NCBI RefSeq assembly: GCF_049860805.1
Contig: NZ_CP187555.1
Location: 4,030,001-4,094,000 of the forward strand
Length of the DNA stretch: 64,000 nucleotides
Reading direction: 5' to 3'
Source: Parabacteroides sp900760525
GTDB lineage: Bacteria > Bacteroidota > Bacteroidia > Bacteroidales > Tannerellaceae
The number at the start of each line of letters is the position of its first letter. Position 1 is the first letter of the stretch. Below are positions 25,320-34,557 of the stretch, in pieces. The notes below the pieces were generated by a model. The model did no database searches. It saw nothing but the letters and a program-made list of their open reading frames with translations, and was not told the DNA's origin. Made by a program: the position numbers and the translations under genes.

Positions 25320-26249
25320 TCATTCGGACGAAGGGGAAGGAGAGGAGAGGCGGTAGCTGACAAATGCGATGCGTTTGCTATCCGGTGCCCAGGAATTGAC
25401 ATTGATCGTTCCCTGTCCGCCGAATAGTTTGACCAACGTTTTCGGTTCTCCTCCCGTGGCAGGCATCAGCCTAAGCTCTACGTTTTTATTGGGCAGGTGC
25501 TGCCCCGGCTCCAAATCTCCTTTGTGGTAGGTGATGTAAATGACCGATTTGCCGTCGGGCGAGATATGCGGGAACCAGGAGTTACGGCTTTCGTCGAAGG
25601 TCATCTGGGTTTGTTCGGAGCCGTCTTTTTTCATTCTCCATACCTGCATCAGGCCGGTGCGTACGGAATTGAACCAGATATATTCTCCGCAGGGCGAATA
25701 TTCGGGGCCATCGTCCAGCCCTTCGGCTGTCGTCAGGCGGGTTTCTTCTCCTCCTTCAACTGGAATGACATAGATGTCATAATTGCCTTTCCGTTCGGCA
25801 CAATAGGCGAGTTGCCGTCCGTCCGGGCTCCATCCGTGGAGGTAACTGGGAGCCATCGGGGTGATCAGGCGGGGTGTTCCTCCCTGCATCGGAAGCGTGT
25901 AGACACGTGATTTGCCGTCTTCTTTTGTCCCGTGGCTGATGGCGATCTGCTTGCCGTCGGCAGCTATGACATGGTCGTTGTTACATCGGGCGGCAAAACC
26001 GGTGTTTATCATTTTCGGTTCGCCGGTCGAATCGGGTGAGATTTTGTACAGTCTGCCTCCGCTGTTATACACGAGCCACTGGCCGTCGGGCGTCCAGTTG
26101 GGGGCTTCGACACGGTAAGGGAATTCTTTGACTACGGTGCGCTGGCCGTTTGTTACGTCCAGCACTTCCAGTATGCTGGTCACGCCGTTTTGTTGGGCGG
26201 ATGCGAGCGACGTGAAAGCCGCTAAAAGAATCATACAACAGGTTTTCAT
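25320..26249 (-). CDS. TolB-like beta-propeller exported protein
   Basis: 309 residues with a signal peptide ending ASAQQ. At least five WD40-like/PD40 repeats are seen, each with a W/S-PDG motif (WTPDGQWLVYNSGG, WSPDGRQLAYCAE, YSPCGEYIWFNS, ISPDGKSVIYIT, WAPDSKRIAFVS). This makes a six-bladed propeller of the TolB C-terminal type, without an N-terminal TolB domain and without a peptidase domain. It is periplasmic and probably binds proteins or sugars; the partner is unknown. It lies 39 bp after the ABC ATPase gene. Confidence 0.88.
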   Translation of the reverse strand: MKTCCMILLAAFTSLASAQQNGVTSILEVLDVTNGQRTVVKEFPYRVEAPNWTPDGQWLVYNSGGRLYKISPDSTGEPKMINTGFAARCNNDHVIAADGKQIAISHGTKEDGKSRVYTLPMQGGTPRLITPMAPSYLHGWSPDGRQLAYCAERKGNYDIYVIPVEGGEETRLTTAEGLDDGPEYSPCGEYIWFNSVRTGLMQVWRMKKDGSEQTQMTFDESRNSWFPHISPDGKSVIYITYHKGDLEPGQHLPNKNVELRLMPATGGEPKTLVKLFGGQGTINVNSWAPDSKRIAFVSYRLSSPSPSSE

Positions 26250-26288
26250 GATGATTGAGAATTAATAGAACGCTGAAAGGTACTAAAA

Positions 26289-26951
26289 TTAACCGGGCTG
26301 GTAATAACCGTAGGGGATTAATTCTTCTTTTTCCTTGATCTCTTTCAGGTAGCATTGGTCGAGAAGCAGGATGCGGTTTACGATTTTGTGTACTTCCCTG
26401 AAGTTATGGTCTGTCAGGATAATGCCTCTTGTCCGGGCGCTTTCGGCGATGTGCATCCGTATTTCTTCCGCTGCAACGGGGGAGAGGCCGTTGAACGGTT
26501 CGTCCAACAGAAGATAGGCTGCTTTGCTGTAGAGGATAAGTTTTATCTCCAAATAACGCAGTTCGCCTCCCGAAAGATGGGCGATCTTGTTGTTGCGGAC
26601 TTTGAACAGGAACCGGTCGCCAAGGAATTGCTTATATTGCTCCTTTGGAATATAGAGTTCGACCGCTTGCGCGATGGTGAGATTGGGCGGGATAAAGTCG
26701 TGCTGGGGCAGATAAGCCACCATCCCCGTACGGTAGGCTGCTCCTTTGATCACTTTCCCGTTTATGCGGATAAAGCTCCTGTCGCCTTTCAACGTCCCGA
26801 AAATAATGTTCAGCAGAGTCGATTTCCCGCTTCCGTTATGTCCGAACAGGGCGATGATATCTCCCGGACGGCAACAGAGGTAGACGTCCGACAGGACAGT
26901 TTTCTCTTTAAACGCTTTTACGACGCTATCGACTTCCAGACAAGTGCACAT
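26289..26951 (-). CDS. ABC transporter ATP-binding protein
   Basis: 220 residues with all nucleotide-binding motifs: Walker A GHNGSGKST (about residue 34), signature LSGGELRYLE, Walker B YLLLDEP and a switch-loop TDHN. The order is standard for a single ATPase domain. Its start overlaps the small membrane protein gene by 34 bp. It probably powers a small transporter or a membrane-stress function with that protein; the cargo is unknown. Confidence 0.93.
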   Translation of the reverse strand: MCTCLEVDSVVKAFKEKTVLSDVYLCCRPGDIIALFGHNGSGKSTLLNIIFGTLKGDRSFIRINGKVIKGAAYRTGMVAYLPQHDFIPPNLTIAQAVELYIPKEQYKQFLGDRFLFKVRNNKIAHLSGGELRYLEIKLILYSKAAYLLLDEPFNGLSPVAAEEIRMHIAESARTRGIILTDHNFREVHKIVNRILLLDQCYLKEIKEKEELIPYGYYQPG

Positions 26952-27247
26952 AACCGGATGATTTGATTAAAGACCAGACATAATGATACGAAAATCACAA
27001 ACGTGGCGACCAAAAGTTCTACCTTGCTGATGCCTTTGTTATAGAAAAAGAAGTATTTCTCCTTATATGATATTTCTTTATAAAGCAAATCCATCCCTAA
27101 CCCGAACGTAGGAATGAACAGCAATGCGCTACCGACAAAATCTCTTGAATGGAGGATGGAAGCCACGAAAGCAAGTGCCACTCCGATGATGATGCTGGTC
27201 AGCAGCGTGGTGCGAAAGAAGGCGAGGTAGAGGCGGATGCGGGTCAT
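26918..27247 (-). CDS. Small membrane protein, possible partner of the ABC ATPase
   Basis: 109 residues with three hydrophobic helices (about 12-32, 37-52 and 78-98) and a short charged loop KEISYKEKYFFFYNKGIS between the second and third. That loop could be a coupling element for the ATPase encoded just downstream, with which the gene overlaps. It is much shorter than normal permeases. No family recognised. Confidence 0.7.
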   Translation of the reverse strand: MTRIRLYLAFFRTTLLTSIIIGVALAFVASILHSRDFVGSALLFIPTFGLGMDLLYKEISYKEKYFFFYNKGISKVELLVATFVIFVSLCLVFNQIIRLCALVWKSIAS

Positions 27248-27717
27248 AGGGGGAACATTATTACATCATGAGGTTTGCCGTATTTGTCGATAGTTGCAGT
27301 AATCATCGTCATCTTTGCATCTTTGGAATCCCAGTCCTTATATTTGTTATTGGTTCGAAAATAACTTTCCCAGTTTTCCAGATAGGCTGTGTAGTAAGGC
27401 ATTTCCGGTTTTTCTTGCTTGGGGGTTTCTTTAATACTCGCTTTGTTATCTTGTTTGCTGGATTCTGTTTTCTCAGATGCCGGTTCCTTTTGCTTTATTG
27501 GCTGCATTTCTACTTGCTCAGAAGAAGTATTTAATGCAATGTCTCCTGCATCCGGTTGGCTGACCGGCAGATCGAGCGTGTCTTTTACCCGGTCGAGATG
27601 CAGGGTGGTGACAATGGGGCAGTCGTCTAAGGATCGCCCGCCGGCTGTTTTGTTTCCGGAACAGGCTCCAAATAAGAAGATAGCGATGAAGAACGGTGTG
27701 ATGTAATGTGTTTTCAT
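27244..27717 (-). CDS. Lipoprotein of unknown function
   Basis: 157 residues. Signal peptide and lipobox FGAC (residues 16-19), then a low-complexity middle rich in Lys, Glu, Ser and Pro (about residues 70-105), and a small C-terminal domain (MTMITATIDKYGKPHDVIMF). The stop overlaps the next start (ATGA). First gene of the lipoprotein, membrane protein, ABC ATPase, TolB-like unit, which may act together at the envelope. Confidence 0.7.
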   Translation of the reverse strand: MKTHYITPFFIAIFLFGACSGNKTAGGRSLDDCPIVTTLHLDRVKDTLDLPVSQPDAGDIALNTSSEQVEMQPIKQKEPASEKTESSKQDNKASIKETPKQEKPEMPYYTAYLENWESYFRTNNKYKDWDSKDAKMTMITATIDKYGKPHDVIMFPL

Positions 27718-27762
27718 AAGCCGGCTGTTTGACTGTTTATATTATGAATAAGAACTCCGTAG

Positions 27763-27770
27763 CAAATATA
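27763..27770 (-). promoter_or_regulatory. -7 box upstream of the lipoprotein-ABC operon
   Basis: The minus strand reads TATATTTG, a perfect TAnnTTTG match 46 bp before the lipoprotein ATG. Confidence 0.5.
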
Positions 27771-27847
27771 AGGTATTATATAATATATTATTACTAATAT
27801 TTCGTAAAAAGTGATGGTGAGGAGAAAAGAGAAGTATCTATAAAGCA

Positions 27848-27883
27848 ACAGTACGCTGTCGATGGTAACCGACAGCGTACTGT
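27848..27883 (-). terminator. 14-bp perfect hairpin after the PHP-domain gene
   Basis: ACAGTACGCTGTCG (27848-27861) and CGACAGCGTACTGT (27870-27883) pair completely around an 8-nt loop, 26 bp past the stop of the PHP-domain gene. The following minus-strand bases are partly T-rich. Confidence 0.7.
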
Positions 27884-27908
27884 GAAAGATATTATTTGTA
27901 AATATGAT

Positions 27909-29321
27909 TTACCATTTATTATACAGCACCACCTCACGGGAGCCGCGTACACTCATGGTCGGGAACCAGATATCTTCTGCTGTCAGGCCGCATGCTTCAA
28001 CGGCTTGCAGGCAATATTCCAGTCTGCCGAAATCAGCGTCTGCATTATTCGTTCCGAAGGTGAATTTGATTCCGCGTTCTTTTGCTTTGCGGATGATTTC
28101 CATGCTGGGGATCTTGTAACGTGCGTTGATTTCGAGTGCGATGTTGTATTTTTCCAATACATCCAGGACGCGGTCGATACGTTCGTCGGTCCAGTATTTG
28201 GCATATTCGGCATTCAGCTCTTCGGGCAGGAAGGTCGGATTGGCATAGATGTCGGCCGGCTCGTTGGTAAGGATCTTGACGGTCTGGTCCACCAGGTGAT
28301 CCATGTATTGTTCTTTTGTGACACCGTCGTAGTGCACTTCTTCGGGGCGGTATATCCTTGACAGGCGGCCTTTATGGTCTACTATGGTCATGCCGTCGGT
28401 AAAGAGATAGTCGAATACGCCTAAAGCCTCCTGCGAGAAGGTGGCTGTCCATTTACGGCCTTCGCCTTGTACGCCGCGCAGGAAAGGCATGTCTTTTACT
28501 TCGTTGTAATATTCGTACACTTCCTTGTCGTCGGCAAGCATACGGCCTACGCCTCCTTCACCGGCATTGGGAGCTACGCCGTAGTTGATGCCATAGTTCA
28601 TCGACATGGCGTGTGCCATCTCTTTCGTCAGGCCGCCTTTCAAATGTACGTGGTAGTCTATCACGGGGAAGTTTTGCTGTTGGAAACGGATCACGGCATC
28701 GTGTTGTTCGTCTATCTGCGGCATTGTGTCCGCTTCATTGACCGCGTCTTTTTTCAGGCGTGTCATGTTGAGGTTACGGAAGGTCACGTCGCCGTTTATG
28801 CCTTTTAGCGCGATAGAACCCCGGCCGAGAAGACGTCCGGCATATTCTTTCGTACGATAGGGCTGTCCGGGTTCGGTATAGCATACTACAACAGTATCGT
28901 TTATGGCAACCGATATGTTATGTCCGCGTACGGCAATTTCGAAGTCGAACCATTTCCCGTCTTGCGCCAGGGAACGGTAGAGGTTACGCACGGATGTGAG
29001 GCTGCCGCTTTTGCGTGTGCCGTCGATGGCTCCGTTCCGGAATGCCACCTCGTAGCCTGATTTCCCGTCGGTATGGAACAGCAAGGCCGCTTCCGCATCG
29101 TCACCGGTGAGGGCCTGTCCGGTGAGTATGAAGTTTTCATATTCTCCTTCGGCGAACCAAGTCGATCCGGCGGTTACGGTTATTTCATTACCGTCGGCAG
29201 TCCCCATTTCGGGGCTGCTGAAGCGGTTTAACGGTTCTGCCACGTTGTATCGTACGCAGCCGGTAAATCCTAAGATACTTATCAAGGCTGCTATGAATGC
29301 TGTGCTGGTTTTACTGATCAT
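27909..29321 (-). CDS. Lipoprotein with DUF1080-like and PHP-type hydrolase domains
   Basis: 470 residues from ATG 29321; the frame extends upstream only by running into ychF. Signal peptide with lipobox FTGC (residues 18-21). Residues about 45-220 resemble the DUF1080/3-keto-disaccharide hydrolase jelly-roll (SGYEVAFRNGAIDGTRKSGSL, WFDFEIAVRGHNISVAINDT). Residues about 240-465 resemble a PHP/amidohydrolase-like metal site (VIDYHVHLKGG; ALEINARYKIPSMEIIRKAKERGIKFTFGTNNAD). It may act on a modified sugar outside the cytoplasm. The gene follows ychF by 20 bp. Confidence 0.75.
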   Translation of the reverse strand: MISKTSTAFIAALISILGFTGCVRYNVAEPLNRFSSPEMGTADGNEITVTAGSTWFAEGEYENFILTGQALTGDDAEAALLFHTDGKSGYEVAFRNGAIDGTRKSGSLTSVRNLYRSLAQDGKWFDFEIAVRGHNISVAINDTVVVCYTEPGQPYRTKEYAGRLLGRGSIALKGINGDVTFRNLNMTRLKKDAVNEADTMPQIDEQHDAVIRFQQQNFPVIDYHVHLKGGLTKEMAHAMSMNYGINYGVAPNAGEGGVGRMLADDKEVYEYYNEVKDMPFLRGVQGEGRKWTATFSQEALGVFDYLFTDGMTIVDHKGRLSRIYRPEEVHYDGVTKEQYMDHLVDQTVKILTNEPADIYANPTFLPEELNAEYAKYWTDERIDRVLDVLEKYNIALEINARYKIPSMEIIRKAKERGIKFTFGTNNADADFGRLEYCLQAVEACGLTAEDIWFPTMSVRGSREVVLYNKW

Positions 29322-29341
29322 AATGTATTTTGTTTTATTAA

Positions 29342-30445
29342 TTATACATTGAAGCGGAAATGCATGATATCGCCGTCCTGAACGATATATTCTTTTCCTT
29401 CGACGCTCATTTTTCCGGCTTCCTTCACGGCTGATTCCGATCCGTAGGAGATATAATCCTCGTATTTGATGACTTCGGCACGGATAAAACCTTTCTCGAA
29501 GTCGGTATGGATCACACCGGCACATTGAGGAGCTTTCCAGCCTTTATGGAAGGTCCAGGCGCGGCATTCGTCGGGACCGGCTGTCAGGAATGTTTGCAGG
29601 TTCAGGAGCTTGTAAGCGGATTTGATCAGGCGGGCAACGCCGGATTCTTCCAAACCGATCTCCTGCAAGAACATCTGGCGTTCTTCGTAGGTGTCGAACT
29701 CGGCTATTTCGCTTTCGATCTTGGCGGCAACGATCAGGATTTCGGCGTCCTCGTCTTTTACGGCTTCGCGGACTGCATCCACGTATTTATTTCCGTTGAC
29801 AGCGCTGGCTTCGTCTACGTTGCAGACATACATCACCGGTTTGTCGGTCAACAGGAACAGATCGTGTGCGATCTTCTGTTCGTCTTTCGTGTCGAAAGAA
29901 ACGGTGCGGGCACTTTTACCCTGTTCCAATGCTTCCTTGTATTTGCAAAGCACTTCGTAAGCGATTTTAGCCTGCTTGTCGCCGCCTGTCTGAGCCTGTT
30001 TCTGCACTTTGGCGATACGGCTGTCGATGGTTTCCAGGTCTTTGATCTGCAACTCGGTGTCGATGATTTCTTTGTCGCGCACCGGGTCGACACGGCCGTC
30101 CACATGCACGATATTGTCATCGTCGAAGCAACGCAATACATGCAGGATTGCATCTGTCTCGCGGATATTGGCGAGGAATTTGTTTCCCAGACCTTCCCCT
30201 TTGCTGGCGCCTTTTACGAGGCCGGCGATGTCTACGATTTCCACCGTAGTAGGGATAACACGTTGGGGATGTTCGATCTCTGCCAGCTTGTTCAGACGTT
30301 CGTCCGGTACGGTAATGACGCCGACATTTGGTTCGATCGTACAGAACGGGAAGTTAGCAGACTGTGCTTTTGCATTCGATAAGCAATTGAAAAGAGTAGA
30401 CTTTCCTACGTTGGGAAGTCCTACGATGCCACATTGTAAAGCCAT
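29342..30445 (-). CDS. ychF: YchF/OLA1-type translation-associated P-loop NTPase
   Basis: 367 residues, normal length. G1 motif GLPNVGKST at residues 7-15, switch DIAGLVKGASKGEGLGNKFL, NVDE in place of the G4 NKxD (the change that makes this family prefer ATP), and a C-terminal TGS domain (LQTFLTAGPDECRAWTFHKG to the end, GDIMHFRFNV). It binds ribosomes and affects stress responses in other bacteria. Start and downstream gene order argue for a two-gene unit with the PHP lipoprotein. Confidence 0.97.
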   Translation of the reverse strand: MALQCGIVGLPNVGKSTLFNCLSNAKAQSANFPFCTIEPNVGVITVPDERLNKLAEIEHPQRVIPTTVEIVDIAGLVKGASKGEGLGNKFLANIRETDAILHVLRCFDDDNIVHVDGRVDPVRDKEIIDTELQIKDLETIDSRIAKVQKQAQTGGDKQAKIAYEVLCKYKEALEQGKSARTVSFDTKDEQKIAHDLFLLTDKPVMYVCNVDEASAVNGNKYVDAVREAVKDEDAEILIVAAKIESEIAEFDTYEERQMFLQEIGLEESGVARLIKSAYKLLNLQTFLTAGPDECRAWTFHKGWKAPQCAGVIHTDFEKGFIRAEVIKYEDYISYGSESAVKEAGKMSVEGKEYIVQDGDIMHFRFNV

Positions 30446-30489
30446 TCTATTTTGTTGTTATGATTGATTCAAACTTTGTTTTCAGTCTG

Positions 30490-30497
30490 CAAAGATA
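30490..30497 (-). promoter_or_regulatory. -7 box of ychF
   Basis: Minus-strand TATCTTTG, a perfect TAnnTTTG match, 45 bp before the ychF ATG. Confidence 0.5.
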
Positions 30498-30550
30498 AGG
30501 ATTCTTTTGTATTTATGTTGCCGGATAGCGGGCGAACCGAATATTTTGCT

Positions 30551-30558
30551 TATGTTTG
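30551..30558 (+). promoter_or_regulatory. -7 box of the beta-galactosidase gene
   Basis: TATGTTTG on the plus strand, 23 bp before the ATG at 30581, so the leader would be very short. No TTTG at ideal spacing. Confidence 0.5.
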
Positions 30559-30580
30559 TGTACCCTTTAATTAATTTATT

Positions 30581-33500
30581 ATGAACAAAAAACTTAAAGC
30601 TCTTCTTTGTGTTTTGTCATGTTCTCTTATGACGACCTATGCACAACAAAAGCCGGAATGGATGAATCCGGAAGTGAATGCTGTCAACCGTGCTTCGATG
30701 CACGCGCATTATTTCGCCTATGAAACGGAAGATGCGGCCCTGCAGGGCGAGCGGCAAAAGTCCTCCAACTTTATGTCGATCGACGGAACTTGGAAATTCA
30801 ACTGGGTGAGGAATGCCGATCAACGGCCGCTCGACTTCTATAAAGTTGATTTTAACGACAAGGGATGGGACCATTTCTCTGTCCCCGGCTTGTGGGAGAT
30901 GAACGGCTATGGTGATCCGCTGTATATCGAAAGCGGGTATGCCTGGTGTTATCAGTTCGAGAGTGATCCGCCTTATGTGCCGGTCGAAAACAATCATGTC
31001 GGCTCATACCGTCGGGAGATCGAACTGCCTGCCGGCTGGAAGGGGAAAGAGGTTTTTGCTCATTTCGGTTCCGTCACGTCCAATATGTATCTGTGGGTAA
31101 ATGGCAAATATGTCGGATATAGTGAAGACAGCAAGCTGGAAGCGGAGTTCAATCTGACTAAATACCTAAAACCGGGTAAGAACCTGATTGCTTTCCAGGT
31201 ATTCCGCTGGTGTGACGGAACTTATCTGGAAGACCAGGATTTCGTACGTCTCTCCGGAGTAGCCCGCAACTGCTACCTCTATGCCCGTAATCCGAAATAC
31301 ATCGAAGATATACGGATCACGCCGGATCTGGATGAGCACTATAAAAACGGCACGGTCCGGGTGGATCTGAACCTGAAAGGAAGTGCCGTCGTGGACCTGA
31401 AATTGGCGGATGCCGAAGGTAATGTGATTGCCTCCGAAGAGTTGAAGGGCAGCGGTAAACTGAATGCCTCTTTTGCTATCAAAGATGCCCGGAAATGGTC
31501 TGCCGAGACACCCTATCTGTACACGTTGACCGCTACCCTGAAAGAAGGAAACCGGGTACTTGAAGTGATCCCGCAGAAGGTCGGCATCCGGAAAGTCGAA
31601 TTGCGCAATAACCAGGTTTGGGTGAACGGTTCGCCGGTTTTGATCAAAGGTGTGAACCGCCATGAGATCGATCCGGACAGAGGCTATTGGGTGACACCCG
31701 AACGGATGCTTCAGGATATCCGGATTATGAAAGAAAATAATATCAATGCCGTTCGTACCTGCCACTATCCGGATGATAACCTGTGGTACGATTTATGCGA
31801 CGAATACGGTCTGTATATGGTTGCCGAAGCCAATGTGGAATCGCATGGTATGGGGTACGGCGACAAGACGCTGGCCAAGAATCCGATATTCAAGAAAGCT
31901 CACTTGGAGAGAAACGAACGGAACGTGCAGCGCAACTTCAACCATCCGTCCATTATCTTCTGGTCATTGGGAAATGAAGCCGGTTTCGGTCCTAACTTTG
32001 AAGCCTGCTACCATTGGGTGAAAGCCGAAGATCCGTCACGTGCCGTACAATATGAACAGGCGGAAGAGAATGAGTTTACCGATATCTATTGCCCGATGTA
32101 TATCCCGTTCGACAGTTGTCTGAAACACCTGCGCGGTAATTACGGCAAACCGCTTATCCAGTGCGAATATGCGCATGCAATGGGCAATTCGGAAGGTGGT
32201 TTCAAGGAGTACTGGGATCTGATCCGGAAGGAACCGGAATATCAGGGTGGTTTTATCTGGGATTTCGTCGACCAGTCTCCCCGTATGTTTACAAAAGAGG
32301 GCGTACAGTATTTCGGTTATGGAGGCGACTTCAATAAATACGATGCTTCGGGGCAGAACTTCCTCGATAACGGCCTGATCAATCCTGATCGCCGCCTGAA
32401 TCCGCATATGGATGAGGTACGCCATATCTACCAGGATATCTGGGTAACGCCGAAGGATCTCGAAAAAGGTGAAATCTCCGTTTATAATGAATACTTCTTC
32501 CGTGATCTGGGCGCCTATTACTTAGAATGGCAGTTGCTTGCCGACGGTGTGCCGGTGCAAAACGGTATGGTTCCCAATTTGGATGTCAAGCCGCATGAGA
32601 CGAAAACAATGCATCTGGATTACGATCTTTCGCGCATTTGTAAAGACAAGGAAGTCTTGTTGAATGTGGCTTTCCGTTTGAAACAGTCCGAAACGCTCCT
32701 GCCTTCCGGTTATCCGGTAGCCAAAAACCAGCTTTCGGTCCGTCCGTATAAAGCTCCGTCTATCGACAATGCGAACTTGGTGGAGAGCAATCGGCCTGTG
32801 GTCACACCGGTCATTTCGGATAATGATATCAACTATCTGATCGTGGAAGGGGATAACTACCGTGCCGAGTTTGCAAAGAAAGACGGATTCCTGACGCTGT
32901 ACACGGTGAATGGCGTTCCGATGATGAAGGATGGCGGTAAGCTGACGCCAAACTTCTGGCGTGCCCCGACCGATAATGAGATGGGCGGCAATATGCAGAA
33001 ACTATATGCCGTCTGGCGTAATCCGCAGATCAAACTGGATAAGATCACCCGGAAAACTGAGAACGGCCAGGCACTGGTCGAGGCGGCTTATACCATGCCC
33101 GAAGTCTCTGCCAAGCTCTATCTGACCTATCAGATCAATAATAAAGGAGCCATGAAAGTCACTCAGAAAATGGTTGCCGATGCCTCTGCCGACGTTCCGG
33201 ATATGTTCCGTTTCGGTATGCGTTTGCAGATGCCGAAGTGCATGGATCAGATCTCTTATTATGGCCGTGGCCCGATCGAGAACTATCCTGACCGCAATAA
33301 CTCCACCGATCTGGGAAGATACAAACAGACGGTTGCCGAACAATTCTACCCCTATATCCGTCCGCAGGAAACAGGTACGAAGAGCGATATCCGCTGGTGG
33401 AAACAGCAGACGGTAGCCGGTGACGGGCTTAAGTTCTTCTCCGCTAAACCGATTTTGATGTCTGCCATGAACTATACGGTGGAAGATCTGGACGACGGGC

Positions 33501-33697
33501 CGGAAAAAGGCCAACGCCATTCCGAACTTGTCCCGCAGGTAGACTATACCAACGTCCTGATCGACCTGAACCAGAAAGGTCTGGGTTGCATCACCAGTTG
33601 GGGCAAACGTGCTTTGCCGCTCGAACCATACCGCATTCATTATGGTAATTACGAGTTCTCGTTTATCATGCAACCGGTGTCCGGTGATTATGAATAA
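30581..33697 (+). CDS. Secreted GH2 beta-galactosidase (LacZ type)
   Basis: 1038 residues with a signal peptide ending TTYAQQ, so it acts in the periplasm or on the surface, unlike E. coli LacZ. Domains in order: sugar-binding jelly roll (about 50-220), Ig-like (about 225-335), TIM barrel (about 340-630), further Ig-like, and a Bgal_small_N C-terminal domain (about 760-1035). The acid/base is E466 (SLGNEAG) and the nucleophile E529 (QCEYAHAMGNS). It cuts terminal beta-galactose from oligosaccharides. It stands alone, not beside a SusCD pair, and ends at a hairpin. Confidence 0.95.
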   Translation: MNKKLKALLCVLSCSLMTTYAQQKPEWMNPEVNAVNRASMHAHYFAYETEDAALQGERQKSSNFMSIDGTWKFNWVRNADQRPLDFYKVDFNDKGWDHFSVPGLWEMNGYGDPLYIESGYAWCYQFESDPPYVPVENNHVGSYRREIELPAGWKGKEVFAHFGSVTSNMYLWVNGKYVGYSEDSKLEAEFNLTKYLKPGKNLIAFQVFRWCDGTYLEDQDFVRLSGVARNCYLYARNPKYIEDIRITPDLDEHYKNGTVRVDLNLKGSAVVDLKLADAEGNVIASEELKGSGKLNASFAIKDARKWSAETPYLYTLTATLKEGNRVLEVIPQKVGIRKVELRNNQVWVNGSPVLIKGVNRHEIDPDRGYWVTPERMLQDIRIMKENNINAVRTCHYPDDNLWYDLCDEYGLYMVAEANVESHGMGYGDKTLAKNPIFKKAHLERNERNVQRNFNHPSIIFWSLGNEAGFGPNFEACYHWVKAEDPSRAVQYEQAEENEFTDIYCPMYIPFDSCLKHLRGNYGKPLIQCEYAHAMGNSEGGFKEYWDLIRKEPEYQGGFIWDFVDQSPRMFTKEGVQYFGYGGDFNKYDASGQNFLDNGLINPDRRLNPHMDEVRHIYQDIWVTPKDLEKGEISVYNEYFFRDLGAYYLEWQLLADGVPVQNGMVPNLDVKPHETKTMHLDYDLSRICKDKEVLLNVAFRLKQSETLLPSGYPVAKNQLSVRPYKAPSIDNANLVESNRPVVTPVISDNDINYLIVEGDNYRAEFAKKDGFLTLYTVNGVPMMKDGGKLTPNFWRAPTDNEMGGNMQKLYAVWRNPQIKLDKITRKTENGQALVEAAYTMPEVSAKLYLTYQINNKGAMKVTQKMVADASADVPDMFRFGMRLQMPKCMDQISYYGRGPIENYPDRNNSTDLGRYKQTVAEQFYPYIRPQETGTKSDIRWWKQQTVAGDGLKFFSAKPILMSAMNYTVEDLDDGPEKGQRHSELVPQVDYTNVLIDLNQKGLGCITSWGKRALPLEPYRIHYGNYEFSFIMQPVSGDYE

Positions 33698-33719
33698 TTT
33701 CCGATGGTCGTAATAATAA

Positions 33720-33760
33720 AGCCTCATCCTTTCTGCTCGAAGCAGGGGTAGGATGAGGCT
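33720..33760. terminator. Bidirectional terminator between two convergent genes
   Basis: AGCCTCATCCT (33720-33730) and AGGATGAGGCT (33750-33760) form an 11-bp stem; the loop contains a smaller CTGC/GCAG pair. T-rich sequence follows on the minus strand. Confidence 0.8.
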
Positions 33761-33792
33761 CTTCATCTAACATTCAGAAAAATTTGAGTATT

Positions 33793-34464
33793 TTAGTAGT
33801 CCAGTATGGCTCTGACCTGCCGCTTTTCCTTTTTGGGACATATATCGAGGTTGCTGTTTGCCATGTTGAAAGTGACCCCCAGGTCTATCACGCTGTTGTC
33901 TTTGCACCAGTATTCTTCGTCATAGAGTAAAGTTCCCCGTTGTTTGGCAAGTATCATGTTAAATTCCCGCTGCTTAGTATGCAATAAGACTAAACTGAGC
34001 ATATCCGGCATATGCCAGTTGCATAATGTCCCTTCGGAAACAGATTCGCAATAGATCAGGGCATCGAAATAGTCGAATGTCTGTTCTTGTATCTCCATCA
34101 CCGAGCCTTTATAGGGGAGTATGTCTGTTTCGATATCCTGATTGCAAATGTCAACACCCGTTTGTATAACCAGGCCACCGGCATAAATATCGCCGACCGT
34201 AGGCGTACGGAAGGGGGGAAGATGAATCCCTTGTGCGATCTGGTAACCTTTTTCTGGATAGAAATATATGAAATGGCTTAGGGATGTCGTAAGGCGAATG
34301 GAACGGATGTGGCTGGCTTCATCCGGGATAGCGATTGAAACACCTCGATTTTGTATCTCTATGTCCGGTGTGACGAAGTGGTACTGGTGATCTTGTCCGG
34401 ATGTAAATTCGAACGCCGCCTTTTGTACGGATGCCGGAAGATTGTCTGGAAATATGAAATACAT
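33793..34464 (-). CDS. Hypothetical protein, 223 residues
   Basis: I do not recognise a family. There is no signal peptide. The sequence is sheet-rich (YHFVTPDIEIQNRGVSIAIPD; GDIYAGGLVIQTGVDI) with several aromatic residues and a basic C-terminus (KKEKRQVRAIL). It lies between the beta-galactosidase terminator and an IS110 element, which begins within about 80-100 bp of its start and may have displaced its normal promoter region. Confidence 0.65.
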   Translation of the reverse strand: MYFIFPDNLPASVQKAAFEFTSGQDHQYHFVTPDIEIQNRGVSIAIPDEASHIRSIRLTTSLSHFIYFYPEKGYQIAQGIHLPPFRTPTVGDIYAGGLVIQTGVDICNQDIETDILPYKGSVMEIQEQTFDYFDALIYCESVSEGTLCNWHMPDMLSLVLLHTKQREFNMILAKQRGTLLYDEEYWCKDNSVIDLGVTFNMANSNLDICPKKEKRQVRAILDY

Positions 34465-34544
34465 AATTATCTAATTGTTCCATCTGTCCCCCAGGATGGA
34501 AAACACTCTAAGTTTGCGTAAAGCAAGAAGCTGAGGTTAATTTA

Positions 34545-34552
34545 TATCTTTG
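34545..34552 (+). promoter_or_regulatory. -7 box in the IS110 left end
   Basis: TATCTTTG is a perfect TAnnTTTG match about 25 bp before the left-end hairpin. The only upstream TTTG (34513-34516) is 28 bp away, too far. In IS110 circles a promoter can be completed by joining right and left ends, which would fit a half-promoter here. Confidence 0.45.
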
Positions 34553-34557
34553 TTGTA

